A DNA stretch of 64,000 bases from Biscogniauxia marginata (Eukaryota; Ascomycota; Sordariomycetes; Xylariales; Xylariaceae): contig MU404114.1 of NCBI GenBank assembly GCA_022695795.1, positions 186,001-250,000 of the forward strand, written 5' to 3'. This document shows, in pieces, positions 1 to 13,187 of this stretch. The translations under genes were made by a program, and so were the position numbers. The notes under the pieces are model-generated. The model ran no database searches. It was not told the origin of the DNA and saw nothing but the letters and a program-made list of their open reading frames with translations. Position 1 is the first letter of the stretch. Every line of letters starts with the position of its first letter.

Positions 1-1497
1 CACAAGGTTAGTGCACCGAAGAATGTAGTGCAAGGCACAAATGTGGATAGTCAAGCACCCTTTTAGGTTCTACATGGGATCACTGCTTGCTTGGGGAGCG
101 CGAAGTGTGTTGTCAGATACTTAGTCGTAGCATAAGCTGACTGCGACCTGCGAGGCAGCCTCACGATTCCGGGTTGCTCTTCTAAGCCAATAGTAGCAAA
201 GGGCAAGATAATAGATCGAGATTATGTCTAGACCACTTGGCTAAGAGGGTTCGTCATCGGCCTGTCTTGTGAGCAATGTGCTCTATATTGCTACACTGAC
301 TTCTAGCTGCCGAGCAAGGACCGAAACAAATATACGTAATGAAATGCTGATAGTTATGTTTCAACTGTCTTGATAGCTTATTGATCTGTAATGTGGCTCC
401 TGATATCACTTAAAGAGGGTCAGAGAAGAGATACATTAGGTAGGTAGCTGTATGATATATGTTAGGCTAGCTAGACAGCACGGACGAAGTGGCCCCCCTT
501 CCCATAGGAATAATAGTATCATAATAAATATAAACAGATTCTTGTGATAGAATAGTAAGGATCATGCCTTAGTTACTTTAATCACATTAATACTTCTTAC
601 AAGCTGTGCTCACAATCTCTGTTGCCGAGTGAATTAGGACTTGGTGGCATGATCAGATAGTGTGTCTGAACTGAAGTTCCTGAAATCGTGACTGGCCTGG
701 TGTCATGGCTCGGTTCATGGCGATCTTCTAATGGTGAAGTTTGCAGGCGATACTTCTTATGTAAAAGCAGTTCTTACGAGTCTCGGGTTTTCTCTTGGAA
801 ACAGGAACGGCCAAAGTCTCGGAGGCTTTTTCACTAGCAAAAGTCAGAGACACGGAGCCGACCGAAACTGTTAGATAGCCGCGAACTGAGACATCTGTCC
901 ATCGACAGAGCTTTGGGGAAGTTATTAATGAGTTTGCAAGGAGGGGGTTTATCGGGATCATGCGAAAATTAAAATATATTGATTAACAATATGAGAAAAA
1001 AAAAAGCCCTTCTTATCCCGTATTCGTCCACTAAATTCCATTGCTGTTTGAAAATAATAAGCCAAGATGTGCTGAATACGTGTGTAGAAAAAAGGGGAAG
1101 GGGAGATCATAGTTTTTCCAACGGCTAAAGAGTAAGTAATTAGCCTGCCGCTTTCCGCTAATGGTTCCACCGGTATTCATTTTTACCCCCAAGATAACGC
1201 TCTGTACGACTAGAAATCAACAAGATCTTCTTATCTTTCAGTTAAATCAGGAAACCTCTTATAGTAGCGTCCGTGCCCCCTTTCAAGTAGTTTGTGAGTT
1301 GGCGACGTGAGGGCAATGCAAGCTTATGTTTAGTTGATGCCCTTGTATTTGACAAAAAGCAATCCAAAATGGCAAGTCTCTATTCCCTAATGGATCCTTG
1401 CCGGTCGAACTCGATGCATACTTTGGTCACAGCGTTAGTGGATGTAGTAGTCAGGTCATGCTCTTCCCTTGCCAGCTTCTCGGGTGTCAGCAGCCTC
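1..1497. other. Left-edge intergenic region
   Basis: No gene could be supported here. The stretch is moderately AT-rich, and open frames are short, start at arbitrary points and match nothing recognisable. It contains a short TAGGTAGGTAG motif near 440 and homopolymer A near 1000-1015. Its right part is the downstream flank of the minus-strand aldolase gene. Confidence 0.5.
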
Positions 1498-2631
1498 TCA
1501 CAGTGATTTCTCTAGCATAACTAGGTCCCTGAATCCTTCTTTCCACAATTTAGTTTGCTCGGCAGTTGGCTTGGGGAGTGGGCTTCGGGCGTAGCCGCCG
1601 TAGCCCATCCACGACTGGAGCCCTGCCTTGACACCAACCACACCACCCTGAATTGCGGTCCAGTCACCTTGTGAAACCGTTGCCTGCATCTTTTGGGCCT
1701 CGTCATACTTGCCAGCTTTGTACAATTCGATAGTTTTGATACAGGCTTTCGGCGCGATGTTTGCGAGTCCCGCCAGTATGCCGTGGCCTCCTCCAATCAA
1801 TGACTGGATCGAGAAGTCTGCCGAACCCGCAAGGACTAGGAATTCAGGGGCAAGGGGGTCATAGTTCCTGGTCCCCTTACGTGTTGCCGCTGCCACACGG
1901 TTTAACTTGCCCGTGTTACCACAAGTGAGTTTAACACCGACAATTTTAGGGTGCTGTGCTAGCTTGAGAATAACATCAGAAGAGAGGTCCAAGCCGTTCA
2001 CCGCACCCGGGAAGTTATAGATGATGAGCGGTATCGGAGAAGCACGAGCAACTGCCGTGAAGTAGTTGATTATGGTCTCGGATGACGGTGCAAATAGCGA
2101 GGCGTAGTATGAAGGAGGTAACACGAGCGCATAGTCCCCGCCTGCTTCCCATGCTTCGCGACAGTACTGTATGGTCTCGCGAGTACTTTGAGAGCCGCAG
2201 CCCACGATGACTGGAACGTGCGAAAAGCCGGCCGAATCTAATGCCGTGCGCGTGGTAGAGGTGACTAACCGACGTTCGGCGTGCGTCAAGTGGACGGCCT
2301 CACCATTTGACCCTTGGGTAGCGAGACCCGTCACACCGGCCTGAGCTAGACGTATGGCGTGACGAGCGATGGCGTGGGTGTCCACATCTTCCGTCTCTGG
2401 CTCGAAGAAGCATACTGTTGGTACGTATACTCCAGGCACCAGTGGTCGTGTGATATGAAGGTCTCCTTTCGGCGAAGTATCTGCGAGAGAGCTGCCGGAT
2501 GATGATTTTGACTCGGCCGTCTCTAGGCTGTCGGCCGTCGACACGGGAGGCGTGCCGGGGAGGAAACTTTTATCGTTGAAGCTAGCTGTAAAACCACCTC
2601 CGGGAGAAGAGACGTCAACATGAGGAACCAT
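1498..2631 (-). CDS. DapA/HpaI-like class I aldolase (dihydrodipicolinate synthase family)
   Basis: A 377-residue member of the DHDPS/N-acetylneuraminate lyase superfamily, a TIM-barrel Schiff-base aldolase. The GxxGE-type motif GSNGE is at about 107-111, the YNFPG motif carries the catalytic Tyr205, and the Schiff-base lysine is Lys234 in GVKLTCG. Fungal members act as 4-hydroxy-2-oxoglutarate aldolase or 2-keto-3-deoxy-L-galactonate aldolase rather than in lysine synthesis, because fungi make lysine through aminoadipate. The exact substrate cannot be read from sequence. The frame stays open upstream to 2736 but has no ATG there; the ATG at 2631 (MVPHVD...) is the first, so I start there. 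Residues 1-60 are a Ser/Thr/Pro-rich extension absent from minimal family members. No intron is needed. A TATAAAG element lies about 115 bp upstream. Family certain, substrate uncertain. Confidence 0.9.
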   Translation of the reverse strand: MVPHVDVSSPGGGFTASFNDKSFLPGTPPVSTADSLETAESKSSSGSSLADTSPKGDLHITRPLVPGVYVPTVCFFEPETEDVDTHAIARHAIRLAQAGVTGLATQGSNGEAVHLTHAERRLVTSTTRTALDSAGFSHVPVIVGCGSQSTRETIQYCREAWEAGGDYALVLPPSYYASLFAPSSETIINYFTAVARASPIPLIIYNFPGAVNGLDLSSDVILKLAQHPKIVGVKLTCGNTGKLNRVAAATRKGTRNYDPLAPEFLVLAGSADFSIQSLIGGGHGILAGLANIAPKACIKTIELYKAGKYDEAQKMQATVSQGDWTAIQGGVVGVKAGLQSWMGYGGYARSPLPKPTAEQTKLWKEGFRDLVMLEKSL

Positions 2632-2743
2632 TTTAGAGTGCTGTAGATTTATGATCTTGGCTCTGTTATGTGTATGGAAACAGATGGGTCGAAGCCTTTT
2701 TGAGTTGGAGACGAAGTAGAGGGATTTGTGGATCACGATATGT

Positions 2744-2750
2744 CTTTATA
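2744..2750 (-). promoter_or_regulatory. TATA-like element for the aldolase gene
   Basis: The minus strand reads TATAAAG, 113-119 bp upstream of the chosen ATG. Position and orientation fit a core promoter. This rests on motif match only. Confidence 0.35.
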
Positions 2751-2947
2751 TGAGATAATCAAGGCGGCTCTGGCTAACTGGAAGTACTTGATGTGGATGA
2801 GGTGATACACTATCCTACTAACGGTAGTATCTAGTGTATAAATGATGTACACAATAAGTTGAATAGAGCCTTCCGAAAAGGTTGGAAAAGGGTGAATAGT
2901 TTCCTACACAACTATACACTAGCAAAGATTAAGAGGGTGATCTGAGG

Positions 2948-2948
<1 letters not shown>

Positions 2949-2979
<31 letters not shown>
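2949..2979. repeat. (TA)n-(TG)n compound microsatellite
   Basis: A run of TA dinucleotides passes directly into a run of about nine TG dinucleotides, upstream of the minus-strand aldolase gene. Alternating purine-pyrimidine DNA of this kind can adopt Z-form and is usually length-polymorphic. Confidence 0.85.
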
Positions 2980-5900
2980 TTTGGTGTCCTAGCTATGGTC
3001 TAATCCATTAAGTTGGAGGTTGTATATGGCATCAGCCATCCACAGCCGCGGAACCAAAGCTGAAGAAGGGCAGATTGTGCAGGGGAAATCCGCACCACCC
3101 ACATGCTTTGAGACGTAGAAGCAAGGATCCTAGGGATTCCTCAAACGTAGAGAGCCGTTGGTCGGAGGATGAACGGTGTAGCTTGAAGATACTACCATGC
3201 ACTCAAACTGTCAGAAAAAGTTCCAAAGATGACAAAGATCCAACAATACCTGCTAACGCAAGGTCGGATCACACTTAACAGGTCTAGAATTGATTGCATT
3301 GTGGACTCGAAGGGTGGGGGGTTTGGGGGTTTGTCCAGCTGTCCCGATCCTTAGGCTTTTCAGGTCGTTCAAGAATTATCCCAACCATATCTCTTATACG
3401 TCTGCCGAGGCTGGAGTAGATCGGAGACTAAGCATATGATGTGAAAGCTAGGGGCTGTGCCGACAAGCCGTGAGTGAGTATTGGAGATATGAGATATGAG
3501 GAAAGAACTTAAGGAGTTAAAGTAACACAAACATCGAATGATACAAAGTGCCCAATATTGAAATATGTCGCTATTGCATCACTCAACGAGGTATCTTGTG
3601 TCGTCCGCCCCCGTACGAGGTCGCAGTCGGCAGTCGGACCAGACCGACCTAGTTATCCCACATCTTATTCCACAAGATTGACGTCGGAGTGAGGAGCTAT
3701 ATCACCTGTTAGACTCATATTGATATCTATGTAGTACCGGACCAGACTCTAGAATTGGGAGGGATCCCCACATAGTCACGCCATCGCGGCCGTCGTTCAT
3801 TTTTGTCGGTAATTCAGTGTCATCTACCCCCAGGGCCACGATGCACAGTACACACGTAGCGAATGTGAACTTCAAGCTATCAGGAGACACGCCACAGTTC
3901 ATAATGAGGATCGTAACATTAGCCTGTTTTTTTCGTAAGCATCTAGTAGCACCGACTAGGTCATGGCAAGTTGGCGGAATTTTGGCGGAATTCTCATGGA
4001 GTGGGAGAGAGCACTCGATGCTCGGAGGACGTTGTCGTACCCGCCCCCGGGATTGGACCGCCGCTACCTGCGGTGTCACTTACACAATAAGCTGTCAAAA
4101 GTCCCAAATGACCATCTTGCAGCCTTGTTCCTAGCTGTCAACAAGAGCGGTGTGCATCGCACGGTTGAGCGCCTCATGTTTTTTTGCCCGGCAAGCGAAG
4201 CCAAGGCGTCCGGAGCGACCGACGTGGACCGATCATATCTCATCTCCATGGAATTTGACACATGGGGCTAAGGAACTGTAGTTTAATGTTCCAAGGCGGA
4301 ACATATCTCCTGCATGCATGTGTAGTATGGTGTGCGCAGGTGATATGTTAGACTAGGACATGGTCCTGTCGCTACCTGGTTGGCCAGGGGTGGACCGACG
4401 TAGTAACCCGAGCGATCGTAGAGTCCAAATCCGGGATACGAGTCGTTATTACAGTATTCCGTTAAAGGGGGAGGGAAGAAAACGAGCGGCTCTGGCCTAC
4501 TCCATTTTTAACCTTACCCGACACTGCCAAAACTAATACCATACTTGTTATGTTCAATCTACAATCATCTTTCGTTTCGACGCACTCCTGGCTAGGATGT
4601 AAGAGTCAACGAGTAACCGCATAAAAAGGCGTTTTGACGTGACGCCATCTCACATTGGGTACCGAAAAGCTGGGACGAAGTTGTTCAGCTTCACGGCATC
4701 ATTTGTATATAGGTCCGTATAAGTAGAATAAGGCTCTGGAGCAATTTTCGTCGGGAAGTTCATGTAGGGTACTTCCTACACTTTCTAGTCATCGAATGCG
4801 ATGGTTCGGTAAATGCAGTTTCCGTCGGTTTACGAGTGTGGAATTGTAATATGTATAGTATATTAGGTTTCCCCTTCCACATGCGCTTCTGATGCCTTAG
4901 CTTGTATGATTGTTGGAAGTGCATTATTGGAAAACTACTCGTCAGTATGTAAGGAAGGCTAAGATGGAGGCTAGATTGTCGTCAGCATTCCACCCGCGCA
5001 TCTAAGTACTGCGATACTACGACGGGCATGAATCGGATGTCATTTGCCCATTTGAGTGCACGTATTCTTGATCTGACTGCAGGCTGTCGTCATCTAGTCA
5101 TTAATTCTAATCTATAGAGATAGTGGGACTTAGTTGATTTATAAATATTTACCCATTCACGGACTGGGTTATTCCAAATGTGTGTATAGCATCGATGTGG
5201 GTACTGGAGTATAACATTGATGCAACCGATCAACACCCTAGTCCAGCTGGTATATCGCATCGCATCTTTTTACCCAACCATAAAGTCAAACAAAAAAAAA
5301 TAGAGCATTATAATTTCAATGATACATAATTTAGTTTATCCTAGATCCTGGATAGATCAGGGTCTTCAAAAACGAACGCCACATTCCCAATTGGGCTTGG
5401 TCCTGATCATTCATCATAAGGGGTTCATAAATTGACGTGCCATATCACCGTCACCACTGGCTCAAGCTCTGGCTCCGGTGCCAATCGACTTGGATAATCT
5501 GACCGCTCAAATAAGCTTACGGGGTTCGAGTGGCAAGTCTTTAATAAGAGTGACTGTCGGCTGCATATTACGTTGGCTGTTATTATGCAAAAGCTTTAGG
5601 AGGCCTAGAATATAATTTAGCTACCAAAGCATTGGCTTCGACATGTGCTTCTAGAAAAGCAGCTGCCGCTTTAGTTGTAGTTCAACTGAGATTTAACAGT
5701 GCCATTTATGTTTATGTAGGTAGGTAGCAATCCGGCGCAGATCCGTCTGCAACCATGCGCAACCCTGAGTGCTTGGCAGCGTCAGGTATACTAGAGTGCT
5801 CTGGAATACAACATTTAGAATTAGACAGGCTTGTCACTAGAAGCTTGAACGGAAGCCCAAGAATAGCTCGTGGAGGCTATCGCGGCTGTCCATTTTTGTC

Positions 5901-8900
5901 GCGTGACGGGGAAAATCTGCAAGCCGTTTAATAGCCACATATGATATGACCAGGCACCTTTAAGGCCTCAGGAAATTTTAAATGGAAATCTATATACGTA
6001 TCTATGATAAACAGTTCCTGGAATCCGAAACTAAGAGGGGCTAGGAGGAGATAATGTAGATCTCGCTGACTTGCTTCCGAGATAATGGATCATACCTCGA
6101 TAAGTCACTCATCTGAAATGGCCTGCTTGCTTTATCACTTATCACCTACGATTTCCCCATGAAAAACAGAAGTTCGAAGCTTGAGACTTGAGACGCAGGA
6201 AGATCCTTTGCTTATACATTGCATACATAACTAGAGTACCCCTATTGGTCTGTTGCCAATGCCCAATAACTAACTGTCCACTGGCTACACGTCCGACTCG
6301 TGACTATTGGCGAGCAGGACGGCCCCCAAGATCGGGCATGGGATAAGACCCCCAAATTGACCGGTGCCAAATACACGAACGTTACAGGTCTCGTTCATTT
6401 CTGCGAACGGACCGCCAGCGCAAAATATTTCATAGCGACTATCTGTCACCCCTTTTAACTATAGCGGTGAAGACTTTTCTCCATCTTGGAATATAAAGCG
6501 CCCTAGGTCAATGATAGATGGCCACATCGATGACTAGAATCATATACACAGCTTGGCATTAGAAAGGCATGCGCTTACTATATGCATGCAGTAGGATAAG
6601 TTTGAACACGCCACGCGATAATCAGATGTGCCTTTCCATTCCATCCCTTGTTCGGCGATCGTTACGGCGGTAGGGCTCGTGTTATCGTTCAATGTTGGTC
6701 GGTTACAATTGGTCCCTGCGACAATGCCCAACCCTAAATCTCCCAAGTTCGTGGGTTATAGACACAGACAAGTTCGATTATTAACCGCATCGCCATGGTC
6801 AGCTGGACGATGAACCGACCTACCATTGTGAAGAACTTTTCGGAAAGACCGTCCAGAATATGAGATGGACGTAATTATTTCGACAATATACATCAATGTC
6901 TTAGTTTGCCACGTGGATATATACTATGGTATGCAACTCCCGAATTGTGGCATGACCCGAGGCTATGGGACCCCTCCTATCAGATGTGCATTTTTCCTGC
7001 AAGCCATGAGTAATCCTTAGAAGCCACTGGGCTCTAGCGTAGCTTAAGATGTAATCGGCGTAATCAAGTTACCCTCGTAGGTCCACATCGCCGTCATCAG
7101 GCCTGATCCAGAGTTATATTGGGCAATAGAAGCTACCCATAGCTTGTAGAAATACGACGGCATGATATCGGAATGGAAAGGCTATAGAGCCCCCATGTGT
7201 GTAACTTAATGCCCTGATATGTTAAAATGGATTATTGATGGTTATCAATAGTCACCATATATTAACGAATTGTGCCTTTCCACTTAAAATGCATTATCTT
7301 ATACACATTCGAGATATTGTGGAAGGGAAATCATTTTATTACGAGACTAATGAGCTAGCAATAATTATATGGTATATTATATCTATTTTGTCAGTCACGT
7401 CATGGCAAGTGTATGTGTCTGTTCAAGAGTAATACGTCTCGTTAACACCTTTTCAATTCTTCAGCTCTTTTAACCGTAGGTAAATGATGTTTCAACTTGG
7501 CCGTCTGGATATGTAAGATGCACATGTGAATTTCCGCTTGTCAGGTAGTCCAAGAATTGAAACGCACACAGCTCTTTTTCAGAGACTCGGACTACTACTA
7601 GAAGTCACATCTAAGTACAACAGCCCATCAAGGCCATATTAGGCGTTCCTTCAACCCCTACCCACGCGATTTGGCCACGCGCGGGATCCAATGTCAGCTC
7701 TTCGACCCCACGCTCACGCCAACCTCGGACTCGGCACTATTACCCCTGCGGATGTATCCAATAGGAGATTATAAGAGTGTTACACATTAGTTATTATGGG
7801 AGCCTCGGGACGAAGTAGAGTGTTGTCGTTTCGGGCCTAGTATTGCCACTCGGCAAGCCCACGAGCAAGGATATTTCTCTTTCCACTAAAGGTCCCAGGG
7901 CTTGTGAGTGTAGTATGGATGACGAAATCTGGGGTAGCTAACACCACTCTAATACTCCGGCCTAAGTGCTGAATAGAGGGATCTGCCGGGCCTTCCCGCT
8001 CTTCTAGCAGGCAGAACACCGCCCTGAAAGAGTTTTATTGCGCTACAAACCGATATACGTACAATTTTGTTTTATTATGACGCACGTATGATGTAGTTGC
8101 GGGCTTCCGTCGGCATCTCTCTTGATATTCGTATTGTGTCAGCAAATCGAGGCAAAAACGACTGTAGCCCCTACCACTTTGCCATATGATCCTAGTTGTT
8201 CGAAGCAGAAAAGCTATCGAGAAAACTACAAATAGGGACATGAGGGTCATGCTACCCTATAATTAGCTACTGCCCATCGAAATTCAATTTGTCATGAAAA
8301 CAGTCATGTGAAGAAACGAAGACGCTATGTCGAAGCATCATCGAACCCGGTGGATGGCCAGAACGTGAGGAGCCCTATAATGAAAAGGCCATGTAGCTAA
8401 TTTTCACTGGACCACGTATTATCCATAGGAATCTTACCTTGTCGGAATCCTTCGATTCCTGAGTGGATTTGATAACTGTGAATGGCTCCTAGTGATGATC
8501 TTGATGCCCTTAGCACGTATACTGGGTCTCAGACCTTGTGTCTGAGCGGGGATTAAAACGCCACTCGGCTTCTCGGAAACGAACCATATATTAAGCAGGT
8601 CCGGCAGGGTTCTTTGCACGATGATACTTGCGAAATATTTATGCAAGTCGAAAAAGGTCTTCGGCCCGAAGAGGTATTTATTAGGTCAAGACGCACAAGT
8701 TCTAATACATAGAAATAGCTAGCTTCGCAGAAAGTTTCCAAAGTTGTTTAGAAGGGATTCTATCTTCTATATGAGTTTATTGCTACGAAAGTCAGCACTA
8801 ATATAGTGGAATTAAATATATAGAAGGAGAGCACCTAATGTAGGCTGTAAATGATTGCTAGGGGAGGTGGCCTGCGTGCCCCTAATCACTAGGATGGGAT

Positions 8901-11900
8901 AATTATTCTAAGACTTAAATGATGTATAGCTAGAAGAAAATGATCCAACTTACAAATTAATTCATTCCAGCCTAAATTAGTATGAAAGAAGTAAGCCCGT
9001 AGTTTCTAGCGCTAATATGTGAGCAAAACCCTACAACGTCGAGGCTTGCTCATGGCGAACTTAGGCAAGTGGTCCCCATGTTAAGTTACAAGTAAATTAA
9101 TAATTCTTTTTCAGACGGTAAGAAAACCTAAGCACTCTCTTTCTATTAACTTTAAACATGATAGCTAATCATAAATTACGAGGTCTCTGGTCTTCCCTCT
9201 AGGATAATATCATATTAGCAATCCTTTAATAAGTGAAAAAAATATTTGCATAAAGAGCTTCAAGTTCTTATGTTGCCTAGTAAATGAACATTCACTGAAG
9301 CCATACCTAAAGTTCTACTACGACATTCGTGGGGCAAAGGAACCGGTCAATGGCTAGCTAAAGCTATTGTAGTCTCGGGCCTAGGAATAACGAATATGCT
9401 GAGGTACGGAGTTTGCTAGTTGGATCATTATGTGCCTAAACTTATTGCCTATTTTTAGACCCAGCTACCTGCAGCTTCAAGAGAGGTTTATATAAATGAT
9501 GTTATGGGGCTTGAGGTAATATAGATGTTGGGATTTATTGTATGGGGCTTTGCGCGACAGGTCTCTAATTCGATTACTTATCATTGATATAATTCATTCA
9601 ACTTATACTTTCCGACTTTTGACAGCGACTGCCCTTGCTGAAAACTGAGATATAATGTTGTCTCTTATCCCCTCCTCTTTCTTCCTGGTTGATCTTTATA
9701 GCATGATGGTGTTTACTACCGTGCCCCGCACTCCAGTTGAATACGTACACACAATCCCACTCATGCATATATTGCTGGAGCATGGTATACTAGATCCCAT
9801 AGATCCCCTACTATACTGTTCTATATGACTTACTATATATGTATACATATGGGCCTTCACCCACCTATATATCTCCATATCAGAATAGTAGACTTTGTGC
9901 TCTTTTCGTACATCTATACTATCTTTAAATTTATATATACTAACTTAGAAGGTCTGTTAAGAGCCTAGAAGGACTGACTTCCAAGATAAAGCACTAGGGG
10001 AGTTTATAATCCACAGAAAACTAGATTTAAAAGGGTTCTTATGCCCTTTAAAGAACTCAAGGGGATGTTAAGCGCTTATTCTTAGTCTAATAGTACCATT
10101 ATTCATCCTTAACAGGATCGTGATGCGAACTCCTATACTAATAGATAATAATGCAGTTGATGGACGAAGGGCTAGAAATCAAAGTATCCTGACGGTAGGC
10201 CATTTTACATCTAAACGCGTTCCTTGTTTCCCTAGCATCTACATACATCATGATTGAACAGCTGTAGCCCTCCAGCGAACAACGGCCGCGATAACAATTT
10301 ACCCGCATTACTTTATAAGGCTTCCGGCTTGAAGACAGGCCCTCACGCTATATCATATGGCACAAGAATCCCACACCAGTAGTAGGATGTGGGTTAAATA
10401 TAGTACAGCTTGTTTTCAATAGTTTTCTTCTTGGCAATAACTTGGCAATAAGAGCACATTTGCCTTAACAGCTCGTTAGTAGATTAGGTAGGCACCGTGA
10501 GGTGAAATCTGATAAGGCCTGACAACTGTGGTAAGTACGCCTTGGGGGCCAAAAATAGTATAGTTTTGGATTAAAAATAAGGAAAGCATTCCAAAATAAG
10601 CTTTAGTATATGTTGGCAAAGACAGGATCAAGATATCCCCTATCAATGTACGGCCCCTTCATTAAAACGCAGCAACCAATAATGCTCCAAACACCAAACA
10701 CCGGCTTAGGTCCGCGGGCTCGCGAGCACGGCCTCTGAATTACGGGAGCAAGAATAATATAAAAAGCTGACATTATCCTTTCAACGGTGAGAATGACAAG
10801 CAATGAAATGGAACCGGTAAGATTATGTTGGTTCACTTGGCCATTCTTTACTCATCTTATCTTGCTTAACGAGTCTAAATATGCGCACATACCTGTAGTC
10901 GTTAAATAAAGAGGTTAAGCTTGAGCTGAGTCATCTCTAAGCAGTAGCCTATGTATAATTATGTATAATGTTACCTTGGGGGGCTGCTTAGACCCCCCTG
11001 AACGTGGCCGAATCCGAGCGGCATCAAGGGGGCCAATGCCGGTGGTGGAGGTTAAGAAAGTGGACCGCACAGGACGCTACGGCGCGGACAATTAATAGTG
11101 GGACGGGCGGGAATCTGTCGGTAGTCAGAGTGGATAGAGAGATGGAGGGCCAGGGGTAGGGGGTTAGAAAAAAGATACGATTTGCCCAAGTCCTATCAGT
11201 TGGGCTTAGACGCTCCTGCACGAGGTTCTATGTTTGTCTATTTCAAGCATATCTCTCCGACATAGAGCCGTTAATAAAGAAGTTGAGCGCTTCGACGGAT
11301 ACCTTCAACATGTCCCGTCCCGTAAAAAGCGCGCCAATACGACATTCGCAAGGAAGCATCGCTAGCTCGTGCATGTCTTAGTTAGAGATCTCTAAGTAGA
11401 GATATCGTATCAAGACCAAGACTAGATATTGGTTGATCTCGCGTTTAGCTATGTTACACGGAGTGTAGTGCTCCTGTATACTATTAAGGCCATCCTTGTG
11501 TTGATCATTCCGCGCACGAATGGCACACTTTATAGTAGAGTTACCGTGAAGAGCCGAAGCTCTTTCGTGGGGAGACCACATCTTGTGATACCACGAAATG
11601 CTTTCTTTGTTTCAAGGTAATCCTAGCTAGATCTGTAATACGTAGAATGCTACAGGGCGAAAGGGCCCATCCAATACTCTGGCTCACGAGTCGCAGTGCT
11701 CAGACCACAATGATATATTGTGAAACCTTCCTTACGGGCCGTTTGTGTATGCGGCTCTAAGGCGACGGCGATTTATCAAAGACCGACGAGCAAATTTGAT
11801 ACGGTCTTGCTGGAAGGCATCCCACGTCGTGCTAACTTGCAACCCCCACGGAGACGACCCTCGCCCCCAAAACGATAGGCACATGGGCTTCCCTGGACGA

Positions 11901-13112
11901 AAGGGAGATGCAAGATTTCAAACTATAGGCAACTTTGCAGCTTGACTGACCCCTAGGCTTCCCGGTTCGGCCATTCTTGTATGCATGTAGGTCCGGCAAT
12001 CTGTTGCCGATCTTAGAATTCCCAAATTCATGCAGATCAAGGGTTATCGGACCAATGAGCGTTTCTCGCGAGGTGATGACTGTCCTTGTTCAGTGGCCAC
12101 AAGACTGTTCAAGATGAAGACATAACTCACCACGGCGCCAACTTCCAACGCCTCACAAAGAGCGTGTCAAATTTGAAACGAACAGTCTTCTACGACGAAG
12201 CTATTCTGTGTGTTGAACAACGCTCTCGCCATGTCAATCAATATTCACATGCAGGCATTCGTTCGACCGATTTTCAGATATGATTCTTTACACCAGAACC
12301 TTCAAACAGCGTTCCATGGCGCTGTGTTTGCCGATAATGCACGCTGGCGACTGCATACCTATAGTGATGCAGTCACACGCGAGTTATGAGCTATGATCCT
12401 CCTCCCTTTTGACGAAAATGGCGATCAAGCGGGACAGTCTAAAAAAAGATTAATTATTGGATAATATCGGCTAATGACCTACAGCTTTCCAAGCCCTAGC
12501 TTCTCGGTCGCCCTATAATGTTGATACGATGCGACAGATAGAGAAACGTTAGACAACCGCGCCAGGGGCCGGGCATCTACGTCTGCTGGTACGAGATGAA
12601 AAGCCCCCACTTGGTGTTGGTGACGACGAAATCCAATAGGACAACGGAGGGTGACCAACCCAACTGTGAATATTGAGTCAGTTTCGTTCGGAAGTGACAT
12701 GCCTTACCAAGGGGCCCCCAATGCAGAGCAAGGACTTAGCAAAGGATGAGGCATCTCAAATGACCTCCGTGTCCCACAATGGCATTTGATGAGCAACAAA
12801 GATGAAGCGCCGCATATCTGGAAGATGTCACAGCCATAGCCTGTGATAGATGATTGGACCTACCATATGAGTGAATGCCCTCATCCAATATGGGGCCCAC
12901 TTATCTGATAGTGAATAGTTGCTCGGGTACAAGATCTATACATAAAACCCCACATGTTTTCTGCTTTCTTTCCTCACGCAACTCTTTTCATTCGTAATAT
13001 AGAGATTACTTGGACCCTCGCGTCATCGAGTCTATTGCGGCACCGTGACAAAGAAGATCTATAAACTGGACAAAGGAGGTGCGAACTCTGCTGCTGTTAA
13101 GGGGACCTGACT
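2980..13112. other. 10 kb gene desert, partly AT-rich and probably decayed DNA
   Basis: No intact gene could be supported across about 10 kb. Open frames are mostly 60-100 codons and overlap on both strands. The part from about 8,750 to 10,980 is visibly more AT-rich than its flanks and dense in stop codons in all frames, as expected of transposon DNA decayed by C-to-T mutation, but I found no recognisable transposase, reverse transcriptase or clear terminal repeat. Better open stretches are 3963-4271 on the plus strand (entered separately) and about 12,090-12,400 on the plus strand, where two frames in turn read like degraded coding sequence. Small direct repeats include two copies of CTTGGCAATAA near 10,430 and two of TATGTATAAT near 10,950. 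Confidence 0.45.
3963..4271 (+). pseudogene. Possible gene fragment, unidentified (102 codons)
   Basis: An ATG-initiated frame of 102 codons within the desert. It is locally richer in GC than its flanks and reads with a protein-like composition: N-terminal MASWRNFGGIL, a proline-containing turn, a mid-section with HLAALFLAV, and a C-terminal half with charged residues and few low-complexity runs. I do not recognise a family. No upstream exon or promoter motif was identified. It could be a decayed fragment of a larger gene or chance; two other frames overlap it. Confidence 0.18.
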
Positions 13113-13177
13113 CGATATTACTTAACGAATATCAATATCGAAACGGGATCTCTACTTATTAGTCGGTATTCGATATC
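13113..13177. promoter_or_regulatory. Cluster of CGATAT motifs ahead of the amidase gene
   Basis: CGATATT at 13113, its inverted copy AATATCG at 13134-13140 and CGATATC at 13171 all fall within the 75 bp before the amidase ATG. Three related sites with one inverted pair suggest a binding-site array, but no known factor is assigned. Confidence 0.25.
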
Positions 13178-13187
13178 CAAGTTAAAG

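Noticed and set aside
9520..9800. Copia-type LTR and primer binding site
   Set aside because: TGTTGGG and a TGGTAT-like word are present, but no second LTR or TG...CA bounded repeat could be found.
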